Below the pieces are notes generated by a model that saw only the letters and a list, made by a program, of their open reading frames with translations, ran no database searches and was not told where the DNA came from. Of a stretch of 58,519 bases of DNA, positions 47,767-55,795 are shown one piece after another. Made by a program: the position numbers and the translations under genes. How positions within the stretch are numbered: the stretch's first letter is position 1; every line of letters starts with the position of its first letter. Source of the DNA: Longimicrobium sp. (GTDB taxonomy: Bacteria; Gemmatimonadota; Gemmatimonadetes; Longimicrobiales; Longimicrobiaceae). Location of the stretch: NCBI GenBank assembly GCA_036389795.1, contig DASVWD010000090.1, positions 1-58,519 of the forward strand, given 5' to 3'.

Positions 47767-49158
47767 TCAGCGCGCCGACGCGAGCAGGTCCGCGGCTTCG
47801 CGCCGGATCTGCGAGTCACGCCAGTCCCACAGGCGGCCGGGCCGGAGCTCCACGGAGACCGGCGTGTCGTTCCAATCGTCTCCCCTCCCGTACGCGAACG
47901 CGCCGAGCGCCTGCACGCCGACGGAGTAGGCCAGCAGCACGGCGAAGGCGGCCGCCGCCCACCTCCGGCGCCGGTACAGCTCCGCCGCGGGCACCGAGAG
48001 CACCACCAGGACCGCGGCCGCTTCGGTCAGGAGCCGGGGGCCGTACGAGTACCCGCCCCACCAGGGGACCCAGGCGGCGATGCAGACCAGCTGCGAGGCG
48101 AGGAACAGCGCGGCGACGGCGTACACGGGCGTTCCGCGGAAAAGCCCACGCCGCCAGGCGACGTAGAGACCGGCCACTCCCGCCAGGAGGAATGGACTGT
48201 AGACGAACAGGCCGCGGCTCGGACTGGCCAGCACCCCCGCCAGCCCCTCCGCGAAATTCCCCCGGAAGCCGGTGTCGGGCCGCGCGTACGGAGCGTATCC
48301 GCCGCGCAGGTCGTGGAAGACCACCCAGTTGTAGGCGGCGGTGGCCGCGCCGGCCAGCGCGCCGGGGAGCGCCAGCGCCGCGGTACGCGCGAGAGACCGG
48401 CTCGTCCAGGCGCCGACGAGGACCAGGGCGATCCAGAAGAACAGGTTGGTGGGCCGGATGGCCATCGCCACCCCCGCGAAGAGCCCCGCGAGCCAGGCCC
48501 GGTCGGGCCTCCTGGCCAGCACCGCGAGCGAAAGCAGGATGAACAGGACGCCCGCGCCGTGCTGCCAGAGCGCCTGGCTGGACGTGGTCCAGGTGGTGGT
48601 GCCGAAGGCGAAGCCCAGGGCGAGGACGAGGGCGAGGCGCCTGTCGGCCAGTGCCGAGAGCAGCCAGTACATCGCCACCACGCTGAGCGCGGCGACCACC
48701 GCGGCCGCGCGCTTCTCCATGGTCGGCGCCAGGCGGAGGACCTCCCCGGTCGACCAGCCGTCGCCCCGCCGCGCCCACACGACGGGCACGTAGAGGGGTG
48801 TGACCAGGACCGGCAGGGCGATCGGGTAGGTCGAGTACAGCCTCCCCCGCGCGGGCGTGAGGTGGTAGTACCGCATGCGCGCATCGGCCGGCATCCGCTC
48901 GAGTCCGGCCGCGCCTCCGGTCTCCTCGGCGTAGAAGCGGTCCAGCGTCACGGTGCGGTCGAGGAGGATCGAAAACGGGATCAGCTGGGCCGGCCGGGAG
49001 TCGTTCGCGGCGATCAGCCGGTGGTTCGCGCAGTATGCGCCCACTCCCAGGAGAAAGAGGAAGAGCGAGGCCGGCCAGGGCGAGGCGGAGACGGCGGACA
49101 GGAGCCGCGCCAGCGACCGCGGCCTCCGACCGTGCAGGAGCAGGAGCGATGGTTCCAT
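47767..49158 (-). CDS. Polytopic membrane protein, GT-C glycosyltransferase-like
   Basis: 463 residues, about 11 TM helices. First TM WPASLFLFLLGVGAYCANH, then a long first loop with DRTVTLDRFYAEETGGAAG ending in YYHLTPARGRLYSTYPIALPVLVTPLY, which is common in bacterial GT-C-like membrane proteins of unknown specificity (Asp-X-Asp-like acidic residues in loop 1). Later WWGGYSYGPRLLTEAAAVLVVL matches the same group. A minus-strand TTGCGT-N16-TATTAT (about 49245-49272) may be its promoter. Acceptor not known. Confidence 0.75.
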   Translation of the reverse strand: MEPSLLLLHGRRPRSLARLLSAVSASPWPASLFLFLLGVGAYCANHRLIAANDSRPAQLIPFSILLDRTVTLDRFYAEETGGAAGLERMPADARMRYYHLTPARGRLYSTYPIALPVLVTPLYVPVVWARRGDGWSTGEVLRLAPTMEKRAAAVVAALSVVAMYWLLSALADRRLALVLALGFAFGTTTWTTSSQALWQHGAGVLFILLSLAVLARRPDRAWLAGLFAGVAMAIRPTNLFFWIALVLVGAWTSRSLARTAALALPGALAGAATAAYNWVVFHDLRGGYAPYARPDTGFRGNFAEGLAGVLASPSRGLFVYSPFLLAGVAGLYVAWRRGLFRGTPVYAVAALFLASQLVCIAAWVPWWGGYSYGPRLLTEAAAVLVVLSVPAAELYRRRRWAAAAFAVLLAYSVGVQALGAFAYGRGDDWNDTPVSVELRPGRLWDWRDSQIRREAADLLASAR

Positions 49159-49644
49159 GATGGCGTAGCGCCGCCGTCACCGGTTCCCGGAGAGCTCCGG
49201 CACGGCAGGTTCATGAAATGTTTCTCTGGTAACGCACCCGAACGCTGGATAATAAGTCATCCCATTAAGAACGCAACCAAATGGACAAGTTGAGGAGACC
49301 CGGGGAGTGGCTGAACCGCGGGACGGCCGGCTCAGGTGGCTCGGAGCTGAAGGGGACGAGAAGACACCGGGACGGACTCTCCGGGTCTCACCGCGTCACA
49401 CGGAAAGAAGAGGGGGATGCCGTGCGCACCCCCCTCCGTTCGCTCGTCCGCCGGAAAGACCGTCGCGAGGATTTCCGCTAATGGCCTGATCCGTCGGCGC
49501 CGGCTCCGGGGTGGTCCCCCGCCGAGGCGTCCCAGGCCCGTCCGTCACGCCGGCGTGCGCCGGCGGCTCACCCGCCGCGCTGCTCCAGCACGAGCTGCCG
49601 GAGCCGGCGGTGCCGCATCTCGGGCTGCGCGGCGGCAGCGTGGC
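49159..49644. other. Gene-free region
   Basis: About 485 nt. Contains AT-rich sequence at 49210-49275 (probable promoter of the minus-strand gene) and a short hairpin GAGGGGG/CCCCCTC (49410-49436). Reading frames here are short and not convincing. Confidence 0.5.
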
Positions 49645-50112
49645 TCACGGCAGCGGCAGCCGGATCTCCACCTCGGCGCTCTGGACGCGGGTGCCCGTGG
49701 GCACGAAGCGCAGCATCACGCGGGCGGAGTCGGAGACCAGCCGGTCCTGCGGGTACTGCGCTCCGGTGGCGGTCACGCGCAGCCAGGCCGGCACCTCCGT
49801 GCCCTCCGGCGGGGCGCCCGCGAACCAGTGCACCGTGCTGGCGAAGTGGCCGTTTGCGTCGATGATCACGCCCGGGGAGTTGCACGGGCACTGGCCGTCG
49901 GGCCGCAGGAAGCCGCTGAGGCCGGAGCCCGGGACCGGCGCTCCGTTGCGGTCGACGACCCGGCCCACCACCGACGCGCAGGCGGCCGCGCCGAACTCCC
50001 CCGCGGGCGACCGGCAGATCCCGGCCTCCGGCTCGATGCGCGTGGGCGTGGCGCACCCGGCCGGGAGCCCGGCGGCGAGGAACAGCAGTGGAACGAGGCG
50101 ATGCAGGGACAT
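49645..50112 (-). CDS. Small lipoprotein, Ig-like/carboxypeptidase-regulatory-like domain
   Basis: 155 residues. Lipobox LPAGC (Cys about 20). The mature part holds CASVVGRVVDRNGAPVPGSGLSGFLRPDGQC, a carboxypeptidase regulatory-like (CarboxypepD_reg) start, followed by VIIDANGHFASTVHWFAGAPPEGTEVPAWLRVTATGAQ. Probably a surface beta-sandwich protein. ATG 50112, without a strong ribosome site. Confidence 0.72.
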   Translation of the reverse strand: MSLHRLVPLLFLAAGLPAGCATPTRIEPEAGICRSPAGEFGAAACASVVGRVVDRNGAPVPGSGLSGFLRPDGQCPCNSPGVIIDANGHFASTVHWFAGAPPEGTEVPAWLRVTATGAQYPQDRLVSDSARVMLRFVPTGTRVQSAEVEIRLPLP

Positions 50113-50317
50113 GGCACCGGGGAGAGACAGGGATGGCGCGACGCTTCCAGTCCACGCGCGTTCAAGTAGCCCGACCAGCCTGGAAACGCAAGGCGTGGCG
50201 GGGTCGTGGACGCGTCCCGCATCCGGACCGCGGGCACTCGACCCCCCGAGTGAGGCGCGCTAGATTGGGATGATCCCGAAAACATCCTTTTCCTCGCCCC
50301 CGATGCGAAAGGCACGT

Positions 50318-50646
50318 ATGCGCAAGCTCAAGCTCGACCTGGACGCCCTGGCCGTCGACTCCTTCGACACCCGCGCGGCGTGGCCCGGAGACCGGGGCAC
50401 GCTGTTCGGCCGGAGCGGGCCGGCTCCGTGGTCCGAGGCGACGGTCTGCTGGGGGCTGACGTGCCCCGAGTGCGGCGACACGGCGTACGCGCTCTGCACC
50501 GCGGCTGCGTCGAGGACACCGCCGACGGGTGCGGCGGCGGCGGGTCGGGCGACACGTGCAACACCTGCCCCGAAACGGGGGAGACGGCGTGCGCGGAGTG
50601 CCCGTCCACCGCGCCCCTCTGCACCGCGCCCGAAGGCGGTTGCTGA
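50318..50646 (+). pseudogene. RiPP (pinensin-like) precursor gene, apparently frameshifted
   Basis: ATG 50318 (AAAGG upstream) begins MRKLKLDLDALAVDSFDTRA, an almost canonical pinensin-like leader, and continues to CPECGDTAYALCTA (about 50500). In that frame the following text is low-quality Ala/Arg/Pro sequence, while the -1 frame from there gives a Cys-rich core ending PLCTAPEGGC and a stop at 50644-50646, with nine Cys in about 40 residues. A missing base near 50500-50515 would join them. This is either a genuine frameshift mutation, a programmed shift, or a base-calling error. Confidence 0.7.
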
Positions 50647-50724
50647 TCCTGGCCGATCCCGATCGGCGCGCCGCCGGTCCGGGCCGGCGGCAGGTCTTCG
50701 ATGGAGTGAAGAGGCGTAGACGGT

Positions 50725-50760
50725 GAAGGGCGCCGCGGCCGTGCAGCCGCGGCGCCCTTC
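50725..50760. terminator. Bidirectional terminator
   Basis: 14-bp stem GAAGGGCGCCGCGG / CCGCGGCGCCCTTC with an 8-nt loop, followed by a TTCGG run on the plus strand. It sits between the 50318 RiPP-like gene and the convergent 50785-51513 gene. Confidence 0.8.
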
Positions 50761-50784
50761 TTCGGACCCGGCGGCGGACGCCCG

Positions 50785-51513
50785 CTACATGGCGGGCAGC
50801 CGGGACACCACCTTGCCGTCCGCGTCGATGAACTCCAGCCGGGCCACGTCCAGCGAGTCCACCACCATGCGGATCCGCGGCCGGCCCGCCGTGTCGTGGA
50901 CGCGCACCTCCGCCGTCCTCCCCTCCTCCCCCACGAACACCCGCTTGATCTCCCACTTCCCCGCGGTGAAGAAGCGGCGGCGCAGCGCCCGCATCGCGGC
51001 CGGGCGCTCCGCCTCGGGGAGCCGGTTGATGGAGTCCTGCGCGAGGGACCACTCGATCAGCAGGTGGCGCGGCAGGTGCGACACGTGGAGCCCGGCGCCC
51101 CAGTAGCCCGGCTGTTCGGTGTAGTTGAGCGTCACCACCTGGTCGCTCTCGAAGCGGTCCAGCGAGAGCTGGCCGAAGGCGGTCACCGAAGTGTCTCCCC
51201 GCTCGCTCCGGAAAACGAGTCCCCCCGCCTCGTCGCCCTCGCCGTTGTAGAAGATCAGCCCGCCGATCCCCTCGCGGTCGGAGTACTCGCGGCCGTTCAT
51301 GACGTTGCCGGGGAGCCGCGCCTGGTTGGCGATCACCACCACCGGCCGGCCGTCCGCCTCGACCACGTTGATGCGCTCCACGTCGATCTCGGTGAAGCGC
51401 TGCCTCTGCCGCGCCCCCTGGAACGCGCCCAGGAACAGGAGCAGGAAGAGGAGCGTGGAGCCGGCGGCGTACAGCTTGAGGAAGCGGACCTCCCTCTCCA
51501 GGCGAGTCGTCAT
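50785..51513 (-). CDS. Membrane-anchored protein, unknown function
   Basis: 242 residues from ATG 51513 (AGAGAAG upstream). One TM helix (LYAAGSTLLFLLLFLGAF, residues 13-31) preceded by Lys/Arg, so type II topology. The outer part begins with ERINVVEADGRPVVVIANQARLPGNVMNG and includes GGLIFYNGEGDEAGGLVFRSERGDTSVTAFGQLSLDRFESDQVV, beta repeats similar to some DUF-type bacterial lipid-transfer or adhesin-like proteins. Family not known. A hairpin (51547-51575) separates it from the islet on its upstream side. Confidence 0.68.
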   Translation of the reverse strand: MTTRLEREVRFLKLYAAGSTLLFLLLFLGAFQGARQRQRFTEIDVERINVVEADGRPVVVIANQARLPGNVMNGREYSDREGIGGLIFYNGEGDEAGGLVFRSERGDTSVTAFGQLSLDRFESDQVVTLNYTEQPGYWGAGLHVSHLPRHLLIEWSLAQDSINRLPEAERPAAMRALRRRFFTAGKWEIKRVFVGEEGRTAEVRVHDTAGRPRIRMVVDSLDVARLEFIDADGKVVSRLPAM

Positions 51514-51546
51514 CGCGATCTTCTCTCTTTCTGGGACCGAAGCAGC

Positions 51547-51575
51547 AAGGGGTGCCGTTGACCACGGCACCCCTT
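51547..51575 (-). terminator. Hairpin downstream of the islet
   Basis: 11-bp stem AAGGGGTGCCG / CGGCACCCCTT with a 7-nt loop. On the minus strand it follows the helicase gene and orphan hbd end. Confidence 0.6.
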
Positions 51576-51598
51576 GTTCCATTCACCGCACCTGCGGC

Positions 51599-51649
51599 TC
51601 ACACCAGCGGCATCGGCTTCGGCGGGTCCTGAGAGTAGAAGCCTTTCGC
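51599..51649 (-). pseudogene. Orphan 3' end of an hbd-type gene
   Basis: 51 bases match the intact hbd 3' end (53922-53978) at about 45 positions, with a 6-base in-frame gap. The minus-strand frame gives AKGFYSQDPPKPMPLV and stop, against GKGFYDYSQDPPRPMPLV and stop. This marks the far boundary of the lower-GC islet (51650-53921). Confidence 0.88.
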
Positions 51650-51671
51650 ACAACATGGATCTGAGGCCATT

Positions 51672-53039
51672 CTATTCGGTAGACGTAGGTAGCTTCTCCA
51701 TGCTGGCCTCCGCCCTCTCTAAAGACATCCGAGTGGTACCTACTGCGTCTATCAGTACATAGTGGTCGACAGGCGCACGGCGTGAAGGAGAGACTCGTGT
51801 CATACGAACCCAATAAAGCAGTGGATTTTCGGGAAGGTCATAGTGGATAACCGAATCACTTGAAAATTCCATGCCCTTCGAAGAGTGCGTAGTGGCAATG
51901 ATGACCTGTGAAGCCCGCAGACGTTCTTCACTTAAATCAACTACATTGGATTCACCCAATCCAATGAGAACACTCGTCTGAAAATCACGTTCTTTTGTAA
52001 GTTCACTTAGATAAAGCGCAGTTTCGCGCGAATCCGTATAGAGGACCACAGGTTCCGTGCGCTTGCGTGAGAAGAGCTTGAGCAAAATAGTTTCACACTG
52101 GGACCACTTAGAATCGCCGGTTATGCGTTCCAAGGCGTGGAGTAAATTAGTCGCTTCCACCCTGCCCCGCTCACCCAGATCCACTCTAGTTGAAAGCTCT
52201 CTCTCAGATCTATCCAGATCCGGACGCCATTCCGCCTCATGCGCAATCACGGCACGGCGTAGCACCTGCTCGACTGCATACAAGGAACTCCCCCACGCAC
52301 GTAAAAGTGAGTGAGCAAAGACTGCATCCTTCGGGGAAGCAGCGGTCAATTGATCCGTACTTGCCTTGATTTGACGTGCAAACTCCGCCTCAGCTTCCGA
52401 GAGTTGTACCTCGACGGGATGAATCCGCCGCTCTGGCATAACTACAGCTCTCTTCACGCTCCACTGCACAATTTGTGTGGCAGGCCGTCTCAACCCATAC
52501 ATGGCCAAGTCGGTAGACGGAAGCACGGCAAGGACTGACGTAATCTTTGAAGAAGCCCAGAACACACCGAGTACCTCGCTCCACTGCGCGACCAGAGCAG
52601 CGTCAGAGCCGTCGAACAGAACTTCATCCCATTCTGTTGCAAGTACCTCAGCGAGACGATGTCCTTTCATAAGGAACTGGGGTGAGACAAGATAGTAGCC
52701 GCTCCCGAGCCACGGATTCCCACTTAAGTCGGACTCCGCTTGCATGCGTCGGTATGCGGGGGGATCAACAAGCCGCACCGGAGCTGAAAATCGCTCCATA
52801 CGCATCGCGTATTGCTGAAGGAACTCACCAGGAGCTATCACTAGCGAACGCCCTCGCCGCAACTCTGACAATTGTGGTAGTGCAGCAAGCGCAGCAATCA
52901 TCGCACTGGTCTTCCCGCTCCCTGGCGCACCAGAAAGAACGAAGCGTCGTGGTGGATGGGCAGCTTTCACCAACTCTACAAACTGCAATTGCTCCGGAGA
53001 CAGAATGGCTGCTGGATCGATCTTTCCGTGATCAATCAT
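51672..53039 (-). CDS. SF2-type helicase/ATPase of the CBS-HEPN islet
   Basis: 455 residues from ATG 53039, with GGAGG upstream; its start overlaps the CBS-HEPN stop by eight bases. Walker A SGAPGSGKT (Lys43), motif Ia VIAPGEFLQQY, Walker B-like WDEVLFDGSD (Asp138/Glu139), then a variable middle (about 200-330) and a C-terminal RecA-like lobe: VVLYTDSRETALYLSEL (motif IV), IIATTHSSKGMEFSSDSVIHYDLPENPLLYWVRMTRVSPSR (motifs V/VI, with RMTRVSPSR in place of a usual Q-GR-R). DNA or RNA translocation is inferred. No nuclease domain seen. Low-GC codon use marks it as acquired. Confidence 0.82.
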   Translation of the reverse strand: MIDHGKIDPAAILSPEQLQFVELVKAAHPPRRFVLSGAPGSGKTSAMIAALAALPQLSELRRGRSLVIAPGEFLQQYAMRMERFSAPVRLVDPPAYRRMQAESDLSGNPWLGSGYYLVSPQFLMKGHRLAEVLATEWDEVLFDGSDAALVAQWSEVLGVFWASSKITSVLAVLPSTDLAMYGLRRPATQIVQWSVKRAVVMPERRIHPVEVQLSEAEAEFARQIKASTDQLTAASPKDAVFAHSLLRAWGSSLYAVEQVLRRAVIAHEAEWRPDLDRSERELSTRVDLGERGRVEATNLLHALERITGDSKWSQCETILLKLFSRKRTEPVVLYTDSRETALYLSELTKERDFQTSVLIGLGESNVVDLSEERLRASQVIIATTHSSKGMEFSSDSVIHYDLPENPLLYWVRMTRVSPSRRAPVDHYVLIDAVGTTRMSLERAEASMEKLPTSTE

Positions 53040-53841
53040 CCTGATCCTCCGGAGCACTGGGCTGGGCCGTTTGAGCCTTATCGCGTAGCCAGTCACGCAT
53101 GGCCACAAGATCTTGCTGGTCTAAACTGCTCAATTCACTGCGGAAATGAAGCACCTGATTCCGGAGAACACGAATGCGCTCGAGCTTACTACTAATAAGA
53201 GCGCGGTTCTGGCCTAGCGTACCCTCGAAATACTTCCAATTTTTTCCGGAGATTACAAGACTACGAAGATCTTCAAAGGACATTTCATCCAGCTTCTCAG
53301 GTACCTGACGCTGTTGCTCTTCGTACATCTTCCGGATGGAGTTATCGATGCATTCAGAGAGCAATGCTCCTGGGGTACGCATCGTGATCAGTGCTCGCAA
53401 AGCCTTTTCTATCTCACCTAACAGTACGAATGGCTTTGCAAGCTTGTAAAGGTAGCGGAGTGCGTCGGTCGGGGTAGCTACCGCCTGCAGTCCTGACGGT
53501 GAACCAACGAGGATCGCCTCACGCTCTTCAAGCATCGGGAGAACAGAATGCAAGCTATCTCGGACGGTAACGAAAGGAACAGATTCCATGACATCTCCAA
53601 CTAACAGCGTGTGCAACTCGAACTTTGGTTCGGTCGCAACTACGCGAGCCAGCGTAGCGAACGAAAACAATCCCCTCACGGTCCCGTTATCTATAACAGG
53701 CACCTGAGAATAACCCGCGGACAGCATCAGACGTAGCGCCTCACCGACCGGAACGTGTGGACCGACCGAGAGAACTTCGACTTCCCCGGGAAAAAGATCC
53801 CCAACCTCGTGGAACGAAGTCGGATCTAGATGACGGTTCAT
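53032..53841 (-). CDS. CBS-pair protein with C-terminal HEPN-like domain
   Basis: 269 residues from ATG 53841. Two CBS motifs at the N-terminus (about 15-75 and 82-130): VPVGEALRLMLSAGYSQVPVIDNGTVRGLFSF and MESVPFVTVRDSLHSVLPMLEEREAILVG; together a Bateman module that in other proteins binds adenosine nucleotides. Residues ~136-258 are helical and hold RVLRNQVLHFR, where Arg227-x4-His232 is the R-x(4-6)-H signature of HEPN RNases. The context, with a translationally overlapping helicase in an acquired islet, points to a nucleotide-gated toxin or RNase. No biochemical claim can be proved from sequence. Confidence 0.82.
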   Translation of the reverse strand: MNRHLDPTSFHEVGDLFPGEVEVLSVGPHVPVGEALRLMLSAGYSQVPVIDNGTVRGLFSFATLARVVATEPKFELHTLLVGDVMESVPFVTVRDSLHSVLPMLEEREAILVGSPSGLQAVATPTDALRYLYKLAKPFVLLGEIEKALRALITMRTPGALLSECIDNSIRKMYEEQQRQVPEKLDEMSFEDLRSLVISGKNWKYFEGTLGQNRALISSKLERIRVLRNQVLHFRSELSSLDQQDLVAMRDWLRDKAQTAQPSAPEDQDD

Positions 53842-53872
53842 CTAACCGCTCAGCTTTCTCTTCGTAGACTTT

Positions 53873-53904
53873 AGAGGAGGTGCCGCAACCGCGACACCTC
53901 CTCT
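53873..53904 (-). terminator. Hairpin between hbd and the islet operon
   Basis: 10-bp stem AGAGGAGGTG / CACCTCCTCT with a 12-nt loop, 18 nt after the hbd stop on the minus strand. It can stop hbd transcripts from entering the islet; no clear U-tract. Confidence 0.6.
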
Positions 53905-53921
53905 ACTCGCCCCAAGCGCCC

Positions 53922-54803
53922 TCACACCAGCGGCATCGGCCTGGGCGGGTCCTGCGAGTAGTCGTAGAAGCCCTTGCCGGACTTGCGGCCGAAGTAGCCG
54001 AGCGAGACCATGCGCTTGAGCAGCGGCGGAGAGGCGTAGCGCTTCTCCTTGTACTCGCGGAACATGATGTCGCCGATCTTGTCGAGCGTGTCGAGGCCCA
54101 CGAAGTCGCCCAGCACGAAGGGGCCCATCGGGTAGCCGGTGCCCAGCTGCATCCCCTTGTCGATGTCGGTGATGGAGGCCACGCCCTGCTCCAGCGCGCG
54201 GATGGCGTCCATCATGTAGGGCACCAGCAGCAGGTTCACCACGAAGCCCGAGTTGTCCTTGCAGACGATCGGCTCCTTCCCCAGCGACCTGGCGAACTGG
54301 AAGGCCGTGTCGAACACCTGCGGGTCGGTAGCGATGGTCTTCACCACCTCCACCAGCTTCATCACCGGCACGGGGTTGAAGAAGTGCAGCCCCACCATCC
54401 GCTCGGGGCGCTTCGTGGCCGCCGCCATGTCGGCGATGGTGAGCGACGAGGTGTTGCTGGCGAAGATGGTGTGCGCCGGGCACACCGCGTCCAGCGTCTT
54501 CCACATCTCGTTCTTCACCGCCAGGTCCTCGACGACGGCCTCGATCACGATGTCGCAGTCGCGCAGCTCCTCGAGGCTCGTGGTGCCGCGCAGCCGGCCG
54601 AGCGTGGCGTCGCGGTCCTCGGCGGCGAGCTTCCCCTTCTCCACCGCCTTGCCGAGCTGCTTGCCGATGCCGCCGATCCCGCGCTGGCACAGCTCGTCGC
54701 TCACCTCGCGGACGATGGTGTCGTAGCCGGCCGCCGCGCTCACCTGGGCGATCCCGCTCCCCATCAGCCCGCACCCCAGCACGCCCACCCGCTTGATCTC
54801 CAT
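53922..54803 (-). CDS. 3-hydroxyacyl-CoA (3-hydroxybutyryl-CoA) dehydrogenase
   Basis: 293 residues. NAD-binding Rossmann motif VGVLGCGLMGSGIAQVSAAAGY (7-28), later SNTSSLTIADMA, catalytic-His segment LHFFNPVPVMKLVE, the NSGFVVNLLLVPYMMDAIRALEQGVAS region and the C-terminal helical domain ending YDYSQDPPRPMPLV. Typical length for HbdA/PaaH-type enzymes. It oxidises 3-hydroxyacyl-CoA with NAD; the thiolase gene (55891-57147) on the same strand upstream makes a shared role in acetoacetyl-CoA/butanoyl-CoA or beta-oxidation metabolism likely. Its 3' end carries the inserted islet. Confidence 0.95.
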   Translation of the reverse strand: MEIKRVGVLGCGLMGSGIAQVSAAAGYDTIVREVSDELCQRGIGGIGKQLGKAVEKGKLAAEDRDATLGRLRGTTSLEELRDCDIVIEAVVEDLAVKNEMWKTLDAVCPAHTIFASNTSSLTIADMAAATKRPERMVGLHFFNPVPVMKLVEVVKTIATDPQVFDTAFQFARSLGKEPIVCKDNSGFVVNLLLVPYMMDAIRALEQGVASITDIDKGMQLGTGYPMGPFVLGDFVGLDTLDKIGDIMFREYKEKRYASPPLLKRMVSLGYFGRKSGKGFYDYSQDPPRPMPLV

Positions 54804-54840
54804 CCGCTGCTCCTATGGGTTGTGATCTTTCCAAGAAGTG

Positions 54841-54931
54841 CCCAGTGCCCAGGAACTGCACTGCCCTCGCGCTCGGGACTCGACGCCATGCACTACCTAC
54901 TGGGCACCTGGCACTGGGCCCTGGGCACTGC
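54841..54931. repeat. CCAGTGCCC repeats upstream of hbd
   Basis: AGTGCCCAGTGCCCAGG on one side and CTGGGCACCTGGCACTGGGC then CTGGGCACTG on the other can pair. Another such array occurs at 55796-55889, on the far side of the membrane-protein gene 54935-55783. Confidence 0.65.
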
Positions 54932-54934
54932 TGT

Positions 54935-55783
54935 TCAGATCCCCAGCTGCTTCCGCCAGTCCGGCTTCTGCGGCGGCAGCTTGAGCTCGTTGTGCTCCAG
55001 GCGGTCCAGGAAGCCCTCCAGCTTGTCCTGGAGCTGGCGGGCCGTGTAGCGATAGCCCACGCGCATCCCCAGGATCCACGCGGCGAACATCGGCACGCCC
55101 AGCAGCGCCAGCAGGTCCGGCGCCCCGGTGACGAGCGCGAAGGTCGCCGCCCCCCCGGCGGTCATGGTGCCCGCCGCGGCGGCCCCCGCCAGCACCCCCG
55201 CGCGGGTGGGGCCCAGGTCCACCGACAGCTCCACCAGCGCCTGGTCCTCGCCGGCCAGGGCCACGCCCACGTCGAGCTTCTCCAGGTCCAGCGTGGGCTG
55301 GCGCGAACCCATCTTCCCGAAGGTGCGGCTGAGCGCCGCCCCGATCCCCGGGGCCTGCGCGTAGCGGGTGCGGTCGGGGAAGCGCCGCTCCACCACCATG
55401 TGCTCGCATTCCAGGAGGTAGCGCTCCAGGAACATCCCCAGCTCCGCCGCCGGCCGGCGGATGGTCCGCGACGCGCGCACCACGCCCGGCCCCATCACCC
55501 CCGCCACGAAGCCGCGCTCGGCCGGCGGGCGCGAGCGCACCTCCGAGATGGCGCGGCGGACCACGTGCGGCTCCAGCCCCAACTCCTGGCCGATGCGCAC
55601 CACCTCGTCCTCGGTGAGCCCCTCGGCCGTCTCCTCGCGCGCGCTCTGCAGCTCCGCCGCGCGCTGGAACACCGCCTCCAGCTCCACGCTGGTCAGCCGG
55701 CGCGCGGGCAGCCCCGCGCTCCCCGGCGGGCCGGGGGGCGCGGGAGCACGGTCGGGGCGCGGCGCGGGGTGCTGGTCGCTCAT
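54935..55783 (-). CDS. Membrane protein with N-terminal helical regulatory-like segment, unknown function
   Basis: 282 residues. Pro-rich start, then EAVFQRAAELQSAREETAEGLTEDEVVRIGQELGLEPHVVRRAISEVR, a small helical segment reminiscent of the SHOCT-like or UBA-like helix pairs of this bacterial group. Two TM helices at about 200-220 and 228-248. A central beta part RYLLECEHMVVERRFPDRTRYAQ. Family not known. It lies between two CCAGTGCCC repeat arrays. Confidence 0.7.
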   Translation of the reverse strand: MSDQHPAPRPDRAPAPPGPPGSAGLPARRLTSVELEAVFQRAAELQSAREETAEGLTEDEVVRIGQELGLEPHVVRRAISEVRSRPPAERGFVAGVMGPGVVRASRTIRRPAAELGMFLERYLLECEHMVVERRFPDRTRYAQAPGIGAALSRTFGKMGSRQPTLDLEKLDVGVALAGEDQALVELSVDLGPTRAGVLAGAAAAGTMTAGGAATFALVTGAPDLLALLGVPMFAAWILGMRVGYRYTARQLQDKLEGFLDRLEHNELKLPPQKPDWRKQLGI

Positions 55784-55795
55784 CGGTTTCTAAGT

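Larger units (their letters stand above)
51650..53921. mobile_element. Lower-GC defence-like islet at the 3' end of hbd
   Basis: About 2.27 kb, bracketed by the intact hbd 3' end and its orphan copy. Three 60-base lines from inside were counted by hand: 27, 36 and 27 G+C of 60; lines in hbd and the thiolase give 39-41. It contains only the helicase and CBS-HEPN genes plus a boundary hairpin. No integrase, transposase or terminal inverted repeat is seen. Confidence 0.75.

Noticed and set aside
49281-49489. Small overlapping frames of about 60-66 residues
   Set aside because: They lie over a hairpin and have no ribosome site; both frames compete and neither shows conserved features.
51650-53921. 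Transposon or integron carrying the CBS-HEPN and helicase genes
   Set aside because: No transposase, integrase, attC site or terminal inverted repeat is visible; only the duplicated hbd end marks the boundary.
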